Source: Pigoraptor chileana (taxonomy: Eukaryota; Opisthokonta; Filasterea). Taken from it: a stretch of 32,083 nt of DNA. The notes beneath the pieces were generated by a model. The model was not told the DNA's origin, ran no database searches, and saw nothing but the letters and a program-made list of their open reading frames with translations. A program made the translations under genes and the position numbers. Each line of letters begins with the position of its first letter. Positions within the stretch are counted from its first letter, which is position 1. The DNA lies in assembly GCA_943704495.1 (NCBI GenBank), contig CALSCR010000980.1:1-32083 (forward strand), in the 5' to 3' direction. This document shows, in pieces, positions 1 through 9,434 of this stretch.

Positions 1-45
1 ATACATACATACATACATACATACATACATACATACATACATACA

Positions 46-77
<32 letters not shown>

Positions 78-118
78 CATACACACACACACAAACATAC
101 ATATATATCACATTCATA
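1..118. repeat. (ATAC)n / (AC)n microsatellite
   Basis: The left edge is an almost perfect tetranucleotide array of ATAC/CATA units for about 74 bases. It decays into AC and AT dinucleotides up to about position 118. Relative to the minus-strand DnaJ gene it lies downstream of exon 1, so it probably sits inside that gene's first intron, where the transcript would read as repeated GUAU. Confidence 0.95.
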
Positions 119-147
119 CCGATTACGCACATACACGACATGTCACT

Positions 148-240
148 TTAGCAATACAAGTATGATTGGTACGCTTTGCGCAAATCATCGTCGGTGGCAT
201 CGCGCTCGACCTCCAAGAGTTGGTAATAGTCCAGTCCCAT
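148..240 (-). CDS. DnaJ-type co-chaperone (J-domain), 5' exon only
   Basis: The minus strand starts with ATG at 240 and encodes MGLDYYQLLEVERDAT, then DDDLRKAYQ. This is the beginning of helix I and helix II of a J-domain, with the DYYxLLxV signature typical of type II (DNAJB1/Sis1-like) Hsp40 proteins that start directly with the J-domain. J-domain proteins stimulate the ATPase of Hsp70 chaperones. The open frame ends in TAA at 150-148 before any HPD motif, so an intron must interrupt it. A GTACCA donor with its G at 172 would end the exon after the KA codons (exon 240-173, phase 2), a common J-domain intron position. The rest lies beyond the left edge. A pseudogene fragment is possible but less likely. 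The family is clear; the donor is inferred. Confidence 0.75.
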   Translation of the reverse strand: MGLDYYQLLEVERDATDDDLRKAYQSYLYC

Positions 241-764
241 CTTTACTCACTAAAGTTTCGAGTCAAGAAAGAAAAAAAATTAAAAGGCATTGCAAGATGT
301 AGGGTGTGTTTGTAGAATCAAAAAGATGCACGATCCGTTTAAGATTGAGAATGCTGGGCTTGATTGCGCCGTGTCAGAATGGCGACTGTTTGGAAGCACT
401 CCGGTGTGTCACCTGCGCCATTGTTGAGGCTCAGTGTTGTTGTGGTGTGCAATATTATATACGTTGCGACTTGCTGCCTCAGTGCTGACTGAGCGGAAGC
501 GCGCATTCGAGTGATTACTGTGGGGATCCAGCCAATCACAGCACACAAACGACACTCCGGGGCACACAAACGACACCCCCCGGAGGTGTCTGGAACTTTC
601 CGTCAGCAAAGCAATGTCACGTGACATCACGTGGTGCGTCGCCACAGGCAACAGGCCATCAAGCCGGGCTTGAGTACAAGTAACATAGTCGCGAGCGGTC
701 AGCGTTATTCACATCAATGATTAATATCTTTGGCATCCTTTCTGGTTCGCTTCTTGCTGTCAGT
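241..764. other. Divergent promoter region between DnaJ and EF-hand genes
   Basis: This non-coding stretch separates two genes transcribed away from each other, so it should hold both promoters. It contains a 15-base direct duplication (541-555 and 562-576), an imperfect inverted repeat (551-560 against 580-590) and two CACGTG E-boxes at 618-623 and 628-633. An in-frame upstream ATG at 717 could extend the EF-hand protein by 16 residues. Short open frames here resemble no known family. Confidence 0.6.
616..633. promoter_or_regulatory. Paired E-boxes, one a perfect GTCACGTGAC palindrome
   Basis: A 10-base palindrome GTCACGTGAC occupies 616-625 and a second CACGTG core sits at 628-633, so the core starts are 10 bases apart, about one helical turn. 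CACGTG is the core site for bHLH and bHLH-Zip factors; GTCACGTGAC matches the consensus of the CLEAR element bound by TFEB/MITF factors in animals. The site lies about 130 bases upstream of the EF-hand ATG and 375 upstream of the DnaJ ATG. Function is inferred from motif and position only. Confidence 0.4.
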
Positions 765-1763
765 ATGGCTACCGAAGCCATTGTGCCTGAGGAGTGTGTT
801 GTTGCATTTCAGCGTGTTGATGTGGCTGGGAAGGGTCGCGTCGCTTCGTGGGAAGTCAAAGCTGCACTTGAGAGTGAGTCCGGCCACCCTGTCTGTGCTT
901 TACAATAGAAATATGCGTATTTACATTAAATATGCGACTCTGTTTACTTTCAACAGTACTTGGCTTGGACGTATCCGATGAGCGGCTATTCACCCTTACG
1001 TGCCAATGCCACACAAGCACGGTGACCACTGCCAGCGGCTACGGTGAGAAATGAATGTACTCATTGATTCGTCAACTCTAATGTCTTACCATGACGATTT
1101 TCGCTGATCGGTTTGTTTTGTTTGAAAGATTTTTCCGCTTTCCTTGATATAGTGAGCCTGTGTAGAGCCGAAAACTCCAGTGATACTTCCGAGGATGATA
1201 CAGGTGGGCTACATTGACAGGGTTATGCGTCGACCCCGTGACCTAATTGCGCTTGTGGAGTCCGCCTAGCACTGAATGACTCGAATCGCACATCTCTAAT
1301 TGCACTGAAGTATGGGCAAAGCGCTCTGACCGCTGTTATCATTGTTCAGTGAATGCTTTCGTAGCCCTCGGCGGTCGTCACGACAAAAGCGGAAAAGTAA
1401 AGGTTTCGTTGCTCCTCAAGTATATTAAGGAGTTTGAACTTACTCTGGATGTCGAGGTGGGTTCAAACCATCGTCTTGACTGGCTAGCTCATCATCGACC
1501 CCTACTCACCACCACACTCAATCCCATCGACGCAGCCCTTCCTGAAGGACGGTTCCGATAAATCATCCTACGTGACTTATGAAGAATTCAAAGGGATGCT
1601 GAACCAGCCAGTTCGCTTGCCCTCTACCCTCTCTGCAAACGGTGCGGGTCGGCAACCGAAAGCAGTAAAGAAAGCCACGCCTGTCTCGCCGCGCCATCAC
1701 AATGCTGGACGAGGAGCTCGTCCACTCAAAAAACATGTACCGGGTGCCAAACTTGCCCCATAA
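765..1763 (+). CDS. EF-hand (calmodulin/centrin-like) protein, five exons
   Basis: Exons: 765-873, 957-1043, 1129-1203, 1350-1456 and 1536-1763, with phases 1, 1, 1, 0. They join to 201 aa. The protein starts MATEAIVPEECVVAFQRVDV and has about four EF-hand-like helix-loop-helix units: AFQRVDVAGKGRVASWEV near residue 15, a central helical part (SAFLDIVSLC), AFVALGGRHDKSGKV near residue 97, and VTYEEFKGML near residue 142. The order resembles calmodulin-like and axonemal docking-complex EF-hand proteins. Each loop lacks several of the acidic Ca2+ ligands at positions 1, 3 and 5, so calcium binding is doubtful. A basic, Pro/Lys-rich tail of about 45 residues follows. An in-frame ATG at 717 would add a hydrophobic N-terminus (MINIFGILSGSLLAVS); the ATG at 765 gives a more family-like start. 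Family is confident, exact role unknown. Confidence 0.8.
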
Positions 1764-2977
1764 TATCAATGAGACGCTTTCATATTGCCCTTGTGCCTCG
1801 ATATTTTGTGTTGTACATGTATTTAAGGAGAAGGTCGTGGTCAGCGTTGGTTGGAAATGACGAAGTGTGTGCATTCTTGCTTCCTTGTTTGCGGCCAGAC
1901 ATAGCCAAACTTGAAATGCCTGCATAAAAATAGTCTTCTTGAGCGAGCGATTCTCACAAATCACTGATATTTTTGTCGCTTCATTAATGAAGAAAGCCGC
2001 TTCATGATGCAGACACACTGGAATATGCATTCAGCAATTGTTGGTGAACTCGGCGCATGTTGTTCGTCATGCATTGCACGAAAAAATATGTCACGTCACA
2101 ATCAACCGTGGTAATACTTTCTATACTCCATGCCAACTCATGCCGATTATTTCTGCAGGCGATTGTAGGTCATTACACAATCCCATCTCTTCTAAAGCGT
2201 AATCGAAAGAGGTAAATTCATTTTGGCAGGCGTATAATTTCATATTTAAAATTGAATTCCTAAAATTATTTCTTCTGTGTGTGTGAGAGTGCATTTTTCA
2301 TATTATAATAATAATAATCAACATCCCTGTGCATTGTCCCGTTGTATTACCGAAAACTCATTTATTTTTGTATATATTATATGTGTGTGTTTGTGTGCAT
2401 CAGTGGGTGGCACAGAAAATAGAACATAATTGCACGCATACGACATATAAATTTTTTTATTCTGTGGCGTTGGTCCAAGTCTCTGTCTGTGGTTAGTGTC
2501 GATGGGCATTTTGTGGGCCTAAGTTGAGTACTGAAGGTGTCCGTGTCTCTGTGATTCATTTCTTTTATTCTAACAAGGAAGTTGGTACCGACTGACGGCT
2601 TTGCAAAATTCTACTCGATCCGTACACAACGGTTTCACGAAAGGAGGCGGGTGGGCTGTGTATATTTCGCAAAAAAAAAAAATGCCCAAAATATTGGGCT
2701 CAAAAAAAACCCTAGGGAGGCAAAAAAGAACCCTAAGCTCAGTCTTATCTTTCATACTGAAGTACGCGGTTACCAATTCGCAGAGATGAAACAAAAAGAA
2801 CAGACTGCATTATTCCCCCACTAACATACAGAGTGTCAGTCAGTCAGTCAGTCTGCGACCAATGATCAATGAATGGCAGAGTAAAAGCAATAAGATAGCA
2901 CGCGACTGCCGTTTGTTGAATGATCTGGTGATTCGACTTTCGATGGTTTAAAAGCAAGGCTGCGATTCTCAGAAAGA
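1764..2977. other. Intergenic: EF-hand 3' UTR and ATG7 promoter
   Basis: About 1.2 kb with no recognisable coding sequence. It is AT-rich between about 2080 and 2580, with a short (ATA)n run at 2303-2316, several A-runs at 2670-2730 and a (TCAG)n run at 2836-2852 just upstream of ATG7. Open frames here, mostly antisense, match no family I know. Confidence 0.6.
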
Positions 2978-5900
2978 ATGGCAACAGAAGCCGGGATGCA
3001 GTTTGCCCCCTTTGCGAGCGCAGTGGACATTGCGTTTTGGCACGCGCTATCCAAACAAAAGTTGGAAAACTTCAAACTTGACGAGACACCACGGCCGATA
3101 TGGGGCTCTTATGCCATGGGTGCGTTCAATTCATTTCGCGATCTCCTTCAGCTTCGTTGCGTCTTTAGTGCGTGCTTTTTTTCCACACTAGTTGCTCATG
3201 GATCACTTTGTTTCTATTGTGTTTTCCAGCCGAGTTTCAAGTACCTGCAAGCCTGCAAGTTGGACCGAATGCCTTCGAAGAACCAAAGTGAGTCGCGTAG
3301 AACGTAACATACGTCTGTGTTGTTGCTGGCCATGTATGTGAGCTTGTCACTTACTATTGGCTCGCCGGTGTGCAGGGCCGGTGCATCACAAGGGCGTCAG
3401 TACCCCGTCCCCGGCACAATTTACAATACAAATACGATGGACTCGTTCAAGGCCCTCGATAAAAAAGCGCTGCTTGATGAGTGCGGTGCGCAGGTGGGCT
3501 GGTTGTGTAACGGCTGGTTGTGTGTGGGCGCTCGGTGCTTGATGGGCGGTCGGCTGCCTCCATACGCGCGAGAGCTGTGTGATGGATGGCGGTGGCTATA
3601 GGCGGCAGTCCATTTCCTGCGCTCCTGTGCACTGCGGTCACACTGCCATGTGCATCAGCGCTGCGCTCATGGCGAAATTTCTGAATTCCACTTGCTCATC
3701 GTTACTTACCAGTTTGCCATTGTCCGCGCATTTCTGCTGCGTCTGAAACTGTACTGTTTGGCTGAGACAGATTTGGGATGATATCGTGTCAGGGCGCGCC
3801 GCGCAGTCGCCGTCTCTTCTGTCGCGGTTCCTGCTTGTGGCCCACGCCGACCTCAAGAAGCACCACTTCTTCTACTGGTTTGCGTTCCCCGCACTCGTGC
3901 TGGAGGGCGTCACGTGCCAGGCTTCCCAGCCCCTTGCAGAAGCATTCTCGGAGAAGCAGGTGCGCCAGAAATCGGTGTTACTGCAACTGAATGCGATGTT
4001 GCAGATGTGTGCGTGTGTGTCCCGCCGTGACTCGGAAGGCATCCACCATGATCGGCCCGTCTGACCCTATTCCTGCCCTCCATGCACCTTCCATGCACCT
4101 TCCACCCACCTCCACGCGCAGAGAGATGCAATCAGTGCGGGGCACACTGCCCTGGGGGATGGCGGCAGCCACTTTGTCATTCGCATCGGCGGAGACGGGG
4201 GCGTCGCAGTCGGTCCGCTTGCGCAGTGGGCCGAGTGGCATGCATCGGGCGATGCCAGTGAAGTGCGTGCTCCTGTTGTGCGTCCCTGACTCCTCGTTTG
4301 CGTTCGTCTGCTTTGGCTCGTTGTTCTTCAGAGTGTTGTGTGTTGTTTGTTTTTTTAAACTCTGCTGTGTACCGGTCATCGACGCAACGCCATGCATGCA
4401 GATACTCCTTGGATTTGCCGATCCCTGCCCGCTGCCCAGCAACCCCGGGTGGCCTCTTCGCAACCTGCTCGTCGCCGCCCTCGCCCATGGAACGCAGCGC
4501 CCGGGGCCGACCCTGCGTGTTGTTTGCTTTAGGGGCGCGCGGAGGGACGGGGCGTTCGACAGCTCAAGCAGCATCGTGCAGACACTAGGGCTTCCCGAAG
4601 GCAGCATATCGGGTTGGTCGTAGCTGTGCTGCGCTCTGTGGTGCCGCTTCCATATGCACGACTCTCCAGCAGAGCTCTGGTCTCTGTCTCTCGCTTTATA
4701 GGGAGTCCAAGCCCAAGACACGTGTTTGGATCCTGCATGGCTCTGACCCCTCACGCCTCTCTCAATCGCACATCTGCTCGTGTTTGCGTGCTTCTGCTGA
4801 TTGTTTGTTTTTATTCTTTTTCCTTAACCTCCTCAGTGCGTCCCAAGATCGTCGGCTGGGAGAAGAACGTGCGCGACAAATTGGGGCCGCGAATGGTTGA
4901 TTTGAGTGCCACAATGGACCCTGCCAGGTGAGCGTCGCTTGATGTGATGGGTGCGAGCCAGACACCACTCCCCAGGCCGCCTATGTGATGTGCTCACCGT
5001 GTGTCGTGGTGTGGCGTGGTGTGGCGTGGTTGCAATCCGGCAGGCTCGCGGAGACGGCGGTCACGCTGAACCTGCAGCTCATGCGCTGGCGTCTCCTTCC
5101 CTCGCTTGATCTGGAGCGCATTGCGGGCACCCGATGTCTGCTTCTTGGCGCGGGAACCCTCGGGTGCAACGTCGCGCGCTGCCTCATGGTGGGTCACACA
5201 CAGCCACACGGTGTCGCACAGCATGCGCGTGGGGGCAAACTCATTGTGATGACAGGTGGAACAGATGTGTGGTTCTACTTGCATGCGCACCAGTGGCTCC
5301 TCTCACTTGGCAGCCTGCCGCTGTCTGCATTTCTTGGCACGTGCGCAGGGGTGGGGAGTGCGGAAGATCACTTTTGTAGACAGCGGTGCCGTTTCGTTTT
5401 CAAATCCCGCGCGCCAATCCTTGTTTGAGTTTGAAGACTGTCTCGCGGGAGGCAAACCCAAGGCTAAGGCGGCAGCAGAGCATTTGAAGAAAATCTTCCC
5501 CGGGATGGTGGGTCTGTGTGCGCAGTGAAGCAACACAATTGATGCTGCGGTGTTACCTGCATTTTGGCAGTGGCGCTGCAATGTGCTATAGTGTGGGAAT
5601 CGCCCCATGTGACAGTCCTCCCCTCTTGGTGGCGCAGGACTCGGAGGGCGTCAGCATGTCCATCCCAATGCCTGGCCATGCAGTGTCTGAGGAGTCTGCG
5701 GCGTCTGTGCGCGCAGACGTCGTGCGGCTGGAGGGTCTCATTGATGACCACGACGTTGTGTTTCTGCTGATGGACACGCGCGAGAGTCGATGGCTCCCGT
5801 CGGTAATCGCAAGTTCCAGGGGGAAGGTGTGTAAAGTGATGCTTGAGTGAGTGTTTGCAGGGTGTCGTAGAGTTTGGGGAGAGCCCGTTGTCATTCATTC

Positions 5901-7084
5901 GCAACTCTGTTGTTCCGATGCGACCGGCTCCCACGCACTGTTAACCTCCGCCACTCCTATCCGCACGCTCAGTGGGTCATCAACTCTGCGCTTGGCTTCG
6001 ATTCGTATCTGGTTATGCGTCACGGTGCACGTCGTCGGAGCGCCGATGGCAGCGACTATGCGCCGTCACTGGGATGCTACTTTTGCAACGATGTAATGGC
6101 GCCTGCGAACGTGGGTGGATGCATTGCACTGCGGGACTTTGCGCCGCGTAAACAATGTCTGGCATTGAACGCGCATTCGCTGTGTTGAAGATTGGGCTGG
6201 GCAGACTGTCGGATGCCTCGTTACACTTTTCGCAGTTGCAATGCCGTCGCCTAACAATGCATTGCTTGGCACGGATCCCGTAACTGCAGTCCATGCGGGA
6301 TCGCACGCTCGATCAGCAGTGTACAGTCTCGCGTCCAGGCCTCTCATTCATCGCAGCAGCGTCCGCTGTCGAGCTGCTTGTATCGTTGACACAGCATGCT
6401 GACGGGTGGGTATTGTGGCCGGCTGTGCGTGGACATGCACTTTTCGGACTCATTTGGTTAGGATGTTGGCGACTGAGATGTGGGGCTGCATGCAGTCTCT
6501 ATGCATCTGTGGGGCATTATTGTGTGTGTGACCGCTTCGTAATAGAGCTTACGTTGTCACCCGTTCGCGGCCAATCCCACAGTATTTTTGCGCCTGCGGA
6601 TGTGACGGGAGGGTCCACTTCGCAGCCGTTGGGACTCATTCCTCACCAGATTCGCGGATTTTTGAGCAACTTCACGAACGTGCTGCCTCACGGTCACGCG
6701 TTTGACAAATGCACCGCCTGCTCGAGTGTGGTGAGCTGTGTTTGTGCATGACACCAGTGACAATACGGTTTCTGTCCACCGCGTGTTTCTTGCGAGCACC
6801 CCCCACCCCCCCCCCACGACCACACACACACGTTCACTCAATTTGCCCTTGGTCCTTCCTCTGCCACCTGTCACACGACCCTCCTTTAGGTGATCGCTGC
6901 ATATCGGGAGAGGGGCTTTGAGTTTTTGCGCAAGGCGTTCGACTCGCCCACCTATCTTGAGGAGCTGACCGGGCTTGCCGAACTACACCGCGCATCCGAG
7001 GCTGCGGAAGTGTGGGATATGGAGGAGGACAGCGACGGCGACGGCGACGGCGATGGCGACGATGCAGGCCCTTCCACCGACTGA
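2978..7084 (+). CDS. ATG7: ATG7, ubiquitin-like modifier activating (E1-like) enzyme of autophagy, 14 exons
   Basis: Exons: 2978-3119, 3230-3287, 3376-3493, 3771-3959, 4122-4262, 4402-4612, 4837-4927, 5044-5188, 5349-5507, 5638-5826, 5973-6110, 6290-6405, 6583-6730, 6890-7084. They join to 679 aa (human: 703). ATG7 activates ATG12 and ATG8 and passes them to ATG10 and ATG3. The N-terminal domain begins [19 protein letters not shown] and includes [18 protein letters not shown]. The C-terminal E1 domain has the nucleotide loop [14 protein letters not shown] (about residues 349-362), [13 protein letters not shown], the catalytic cysteine in [14 protein letters not shown] (about Cys538), and zinc cysteines in CYFCND and CTAC (516, 519, 609, 612). 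The tail carries the homodimer-type end [18 protein letters not shown] and an added Asp-Gly repeat. All key residues are present, so it looks functional. The exon 4/5 junction is ambiguous. Its 3' end converges with the GTPase gene, 119 bases away. Confidence 0.97.
4080..4101. repeat. Short tandem repeat in ATG7 intron 4
   Basis: Two adjacent copies of CCATGCACCTT lie in the intron just upstream of the exon 5 acceptor. They look like local slippage; no function is apparent. Confidence 0.6.
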
Positions 7085-7203
7085 GATAGTGAATGTGCAA
7101 ATTGGCTGGGCTGTCATGCACGATAAATTGTGTCAATGCCGTCTCATGGACCAGTGGAAACTGTGTATATACAATGCTGTCGGGTGCAGTGGGTGCACGT
7201 GTG
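7085..7203. other. Convergent 3' spacer between ATG7 and the GTPase
   Basis: Only 119 bases separate the ATG7 stop codon from the GTPase stop codon on the opposite strand. Transcript 3' ends of the two genes probably overlap or lie back to back. No clear AATAAA signal is visible. Confidence 0.6.
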
Positions 7204-8110
7204 CTATGTCGTGGGGCGCGCAGACGCTTTCATCGAAACCTTTCGCTTGACACCCTTTGCCGACGTTGTGTTCCGGCAGACCTCCAAAAAGGGGCGTGCG
7301 GCATCCTCGATGTTGCGCGCCGACATCTCGGCAAAGTCAACTGCTTGAGCGACAATCACATGAGAGCCAGACAGGTTTTGCGTTACCGCACAGTTGCACG
7401 CACACAGACAAGTGAGAGACCCAACAGAAATGTAGGATTCAAGTCAGTGTCATAGGCGCTGTGCCCATGGACTCCACAAGACCCAACAGAAAGAGAGGCA
7501 GGGATTGTAACTTCTTATGAGGATCATCGAGAGGAATGCAAGTGCGTGGCACAAAATCAAGAAGTGAGAGCCCTTGTCTCAAAACACCGCTCACGACTCC
7601 AATGGTGGAGTGCGGGGACGTCATCAGTGCGTAAACGCCTGAGACAATGTGCGTCAAAATATGCAACAGAGCACACTAATAAGAGAGATAGTCACTATTT
7701 GGGCAATGTGGCATCGACGTCCTATCAGAAACCATGGGTACCAACAGCAAACAGCAATAGTGAGTTCACGTCGACAATGCGGCCTCCTGTAATTTCGGCC
7801 GCAGTCACCCAGTTCACACAGCCCACCTCCATGCATGTTGGCCCACTCGCGGGCGTCGTTCGGGTCCACCGTGCGTTCGCTGTCGAGATCAAGCTTGTTG
7901 CCCACGACAAACACGGGGGCGTACTTGCCGCGCACCTGCTCAATCTCGTTGTGAAGCTCCATGACATAGCGGAACGAGTCCTCGGAGCGTATGTCGTATA
8001 CGAGTATCAGCGCCTTGCGTGCGGATAGGAATTGGGCAGGAAATGAGTGCACTTGCAGACACACACACACACACACACACACAACACACACACACACACA
8101 ACTCACACCA

Positions 8111-8150
<40 letters not shown>

Positions 8151-8636
8151 ACACATACACACGCAACCACAAAACCACACACACAACCACTCAAAAGCGG
8201 AGCAGCCCAAAGACAGTCACTCGAGTGTGTGAGCAAGTAGCATGCACAAATGGTCTCAACCTGCACGGGCGAACCACACACCTGCGCTCGCTTTATGTAA
8301 AACTGGCGCATCTGCGCAGACGTAGGCGACCCGGAAGTGTCTACAATGTGCAGTGTCTCGACTTTGCCTTTGGCCGTTTCTATGTATACCTCGTAAATGT
8401 CCTCAATGGTGGGCACGTACTGCAAGAAGCGCAATGTGGAAACATGCAGTCAGTATCGGCAATGCGGTATTTGCGCAATCTTATGTGTACTTCCACAAGG
8501 ACAACTGAATGTGTGTGTGCATATTATTGAGCACACATCTCACCGTCGCACGCAGCGGTGCCTTGTCCACAAACGCCTCGATGAGTGATGTCTTCCCCAC
8601 GCCATCAGAACCCAGCACCGCCACTTTGAGTGGCAT
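7204..8636 (-). CDS. Atypical Ras-family small GTPase (Di-Ras / kappaB-Ras-like), four exons
   Basis: Minus-strand exons: 8636-8544, 8419-8282, 8013-7827, 7340-7204 (phases 0, 0, 1), giving 184 aa, the usual Ras size. It begins MPLKVAVLGSDGVGKTSLIE. G-boxes: P-loop GSDGVGKT (9-16), switch I YVPTIEDIY with Thr35, G3 DTSGS (58-62), G4 GNKLD (Asn116), G5 EMSAR (Ser146). Two positions that control GTP hydrolysis are altered: Asp11 sits where Ras has Gly12, and Ser62 sits where Ras has Gln61. The latter is shared with Di-Ras (DTTGS); kappaB-Ras also deviates at both sites. The C-terminus is basic (KGVKRKVSMK) and ends RPTT without a CAAX box, so it is probably not prenylated. Intron 2 holds a long UG repeat. 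An in-frame ATG at 8657 would add seven residues (MLLSGAK). Family certain, pathway unknown. Confidence 0.9.
8058..8190. repeat. (AC)n / (TG)n microsatellite in GTPase intron 2
   Basis: Interrupted AC dinucleotide arrays run for about 130 bases. On the transcribed (minus-gene) sense strand they read as TG repeats. The intron is 8281-8014, so the repeat fills about half of it. Confidence 0.95.
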
Positions 8637-9434
8637 CTTCGCTCCAGAGAGCAGCATGGTTCGCAAGTGTGGGCAAAAACATGCAATACTTCTGCTGTTC
8701 ACAAACTTCTCTCAAAACACACGCTATCCTCCGTTTCATGTGCGAACGGTTGTGAAAAACAAGCAAAAATGAAGGGTGCTTTAAATCGTCCCTGTTGTGG
8801 ACTGCCGACAGTCTGGGCTGTGAGATGGAAAAATTCACGGCACGTGATGCCAGTCCACTGGACCGGTCTGTCTCTCTGGCCGCCTCGAATAACACTGCAC
8901 GCGATTAAGCTTAAGCTTAGAAAACAAGTTCAGTAATACTCGCCATGCATACTCCGAATGCGTGTGTCTGAAATGAGCCTGTGTGTTTGTATTGCATCTT
9001 AAGGTCTGATCGGTGGCTTTTTTGACGCTGTCCTCTGGGCGGCATGTGCGATGCAATCGTCCGAGTGATTGAACATATCGCTGCGCACTCACTCTGCCGG
9101 GCCGTCGGTTGACCGTGGAGCAGGCCCCGTCGGCGCGGTGCTTGCTGTCGGCAAATGACGGTGCTCCAGGAGCAGCAGCCGTGGGGCCCTCCACCCGCAC
9201 ATGCACTCGCGCACGCAAAGGTGGGGTGCCGCGTCATTGAACCATACCCGTGAATCGCCTTTACCGTCACGCGCCCCTAGGGCTGCTCTAGCTGGCATAA
9301 GGTTTTGCGCAGGCTATTCATGTGTTTGTCTCTGCTTCTCTGCGTGTGTTACTTGAATAGGGTCCGCTGTGGTTCCCGCCAAACGCTGAGCTGACACCGC
9401 GAGCTGGCGTGTTTGCTTTTTTGTTGTCCCCTTG
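8637..9434. other. Divergent promoter region between the GTPase and SZT2
   Basis: About 800 bases hold the 5' flanks of two genes read outward. A CACGTG E-box lies at 8841-8846, about 205 bases upstream of the GTPase ATG. A short palindromic AAGCTTAAGCTT-type element lies near 8908-8919. A GC-rich block at about 9060-9300 carries antisense open frames with no family resemblance. No upstream SZT2 exon is needed, because the SZT2 protein starts where animal homologues do. Confidence 0.55.
8841..8846. promoter_or_regulatory. CACGTG E-box upstream of the GTPase gene
   Basis: A single CACGTG core sits in the shared upstream region of the GTPase and SZT2. It is a candidate bHLH factor site by motif only; a 6-base match can arise by chance. 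Confidence 0.25.

Noticed and set aside
1457-1475. GGTTCAAACC resembling a tRNA B box
   Set aside because: No matching A box, cloverleaf arms or acceptor stem nearby; it sits at the donor end of an EF-hand intron.
1563-2030. 155-residue minus-strand open frame
   Set aside because: It overlaps the last EF-hand exon in antisense and continues into non-coding DNA; no recognisable motif.
3978-4754. 258-residue antisense open frame over ATG7
   Set aside because: It spans ATG7 introns and exons on the other strand and matches no family.
7439-7666. Open frame on the minus strand considered as the C-terminal exon of the GTPase
   Set aside because: It has no G5 motif. The exon at 7340-7204 gives EMSAR plus a normal alpha-5 helix in the right phase and a 184 aa protein, so this frame is intronic.
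7725-7786. Possible GTPase exon encoding GGRIVDVNSLL after exon 3
   Set aside because: It fits by phase but leads to a stop after 20 residues and a protein lacking G5. It could be a minor alternative exon but has no positive support.
7991-8530. Plus-strand open frames rich in Thr-His repeats
   Set aside because: They are translations of the AC microsatellite and of sequence antisense to the GTPase.
9060-9300. GC-rich block with antisense frames considered as an extra gene or upstream SZT2 exon
   Set aside because: SZT2 similarity begins right after ATG 9435 as in animal homologues, an in-frame stop lies at 9387, and the block encodes nothing recognisable.
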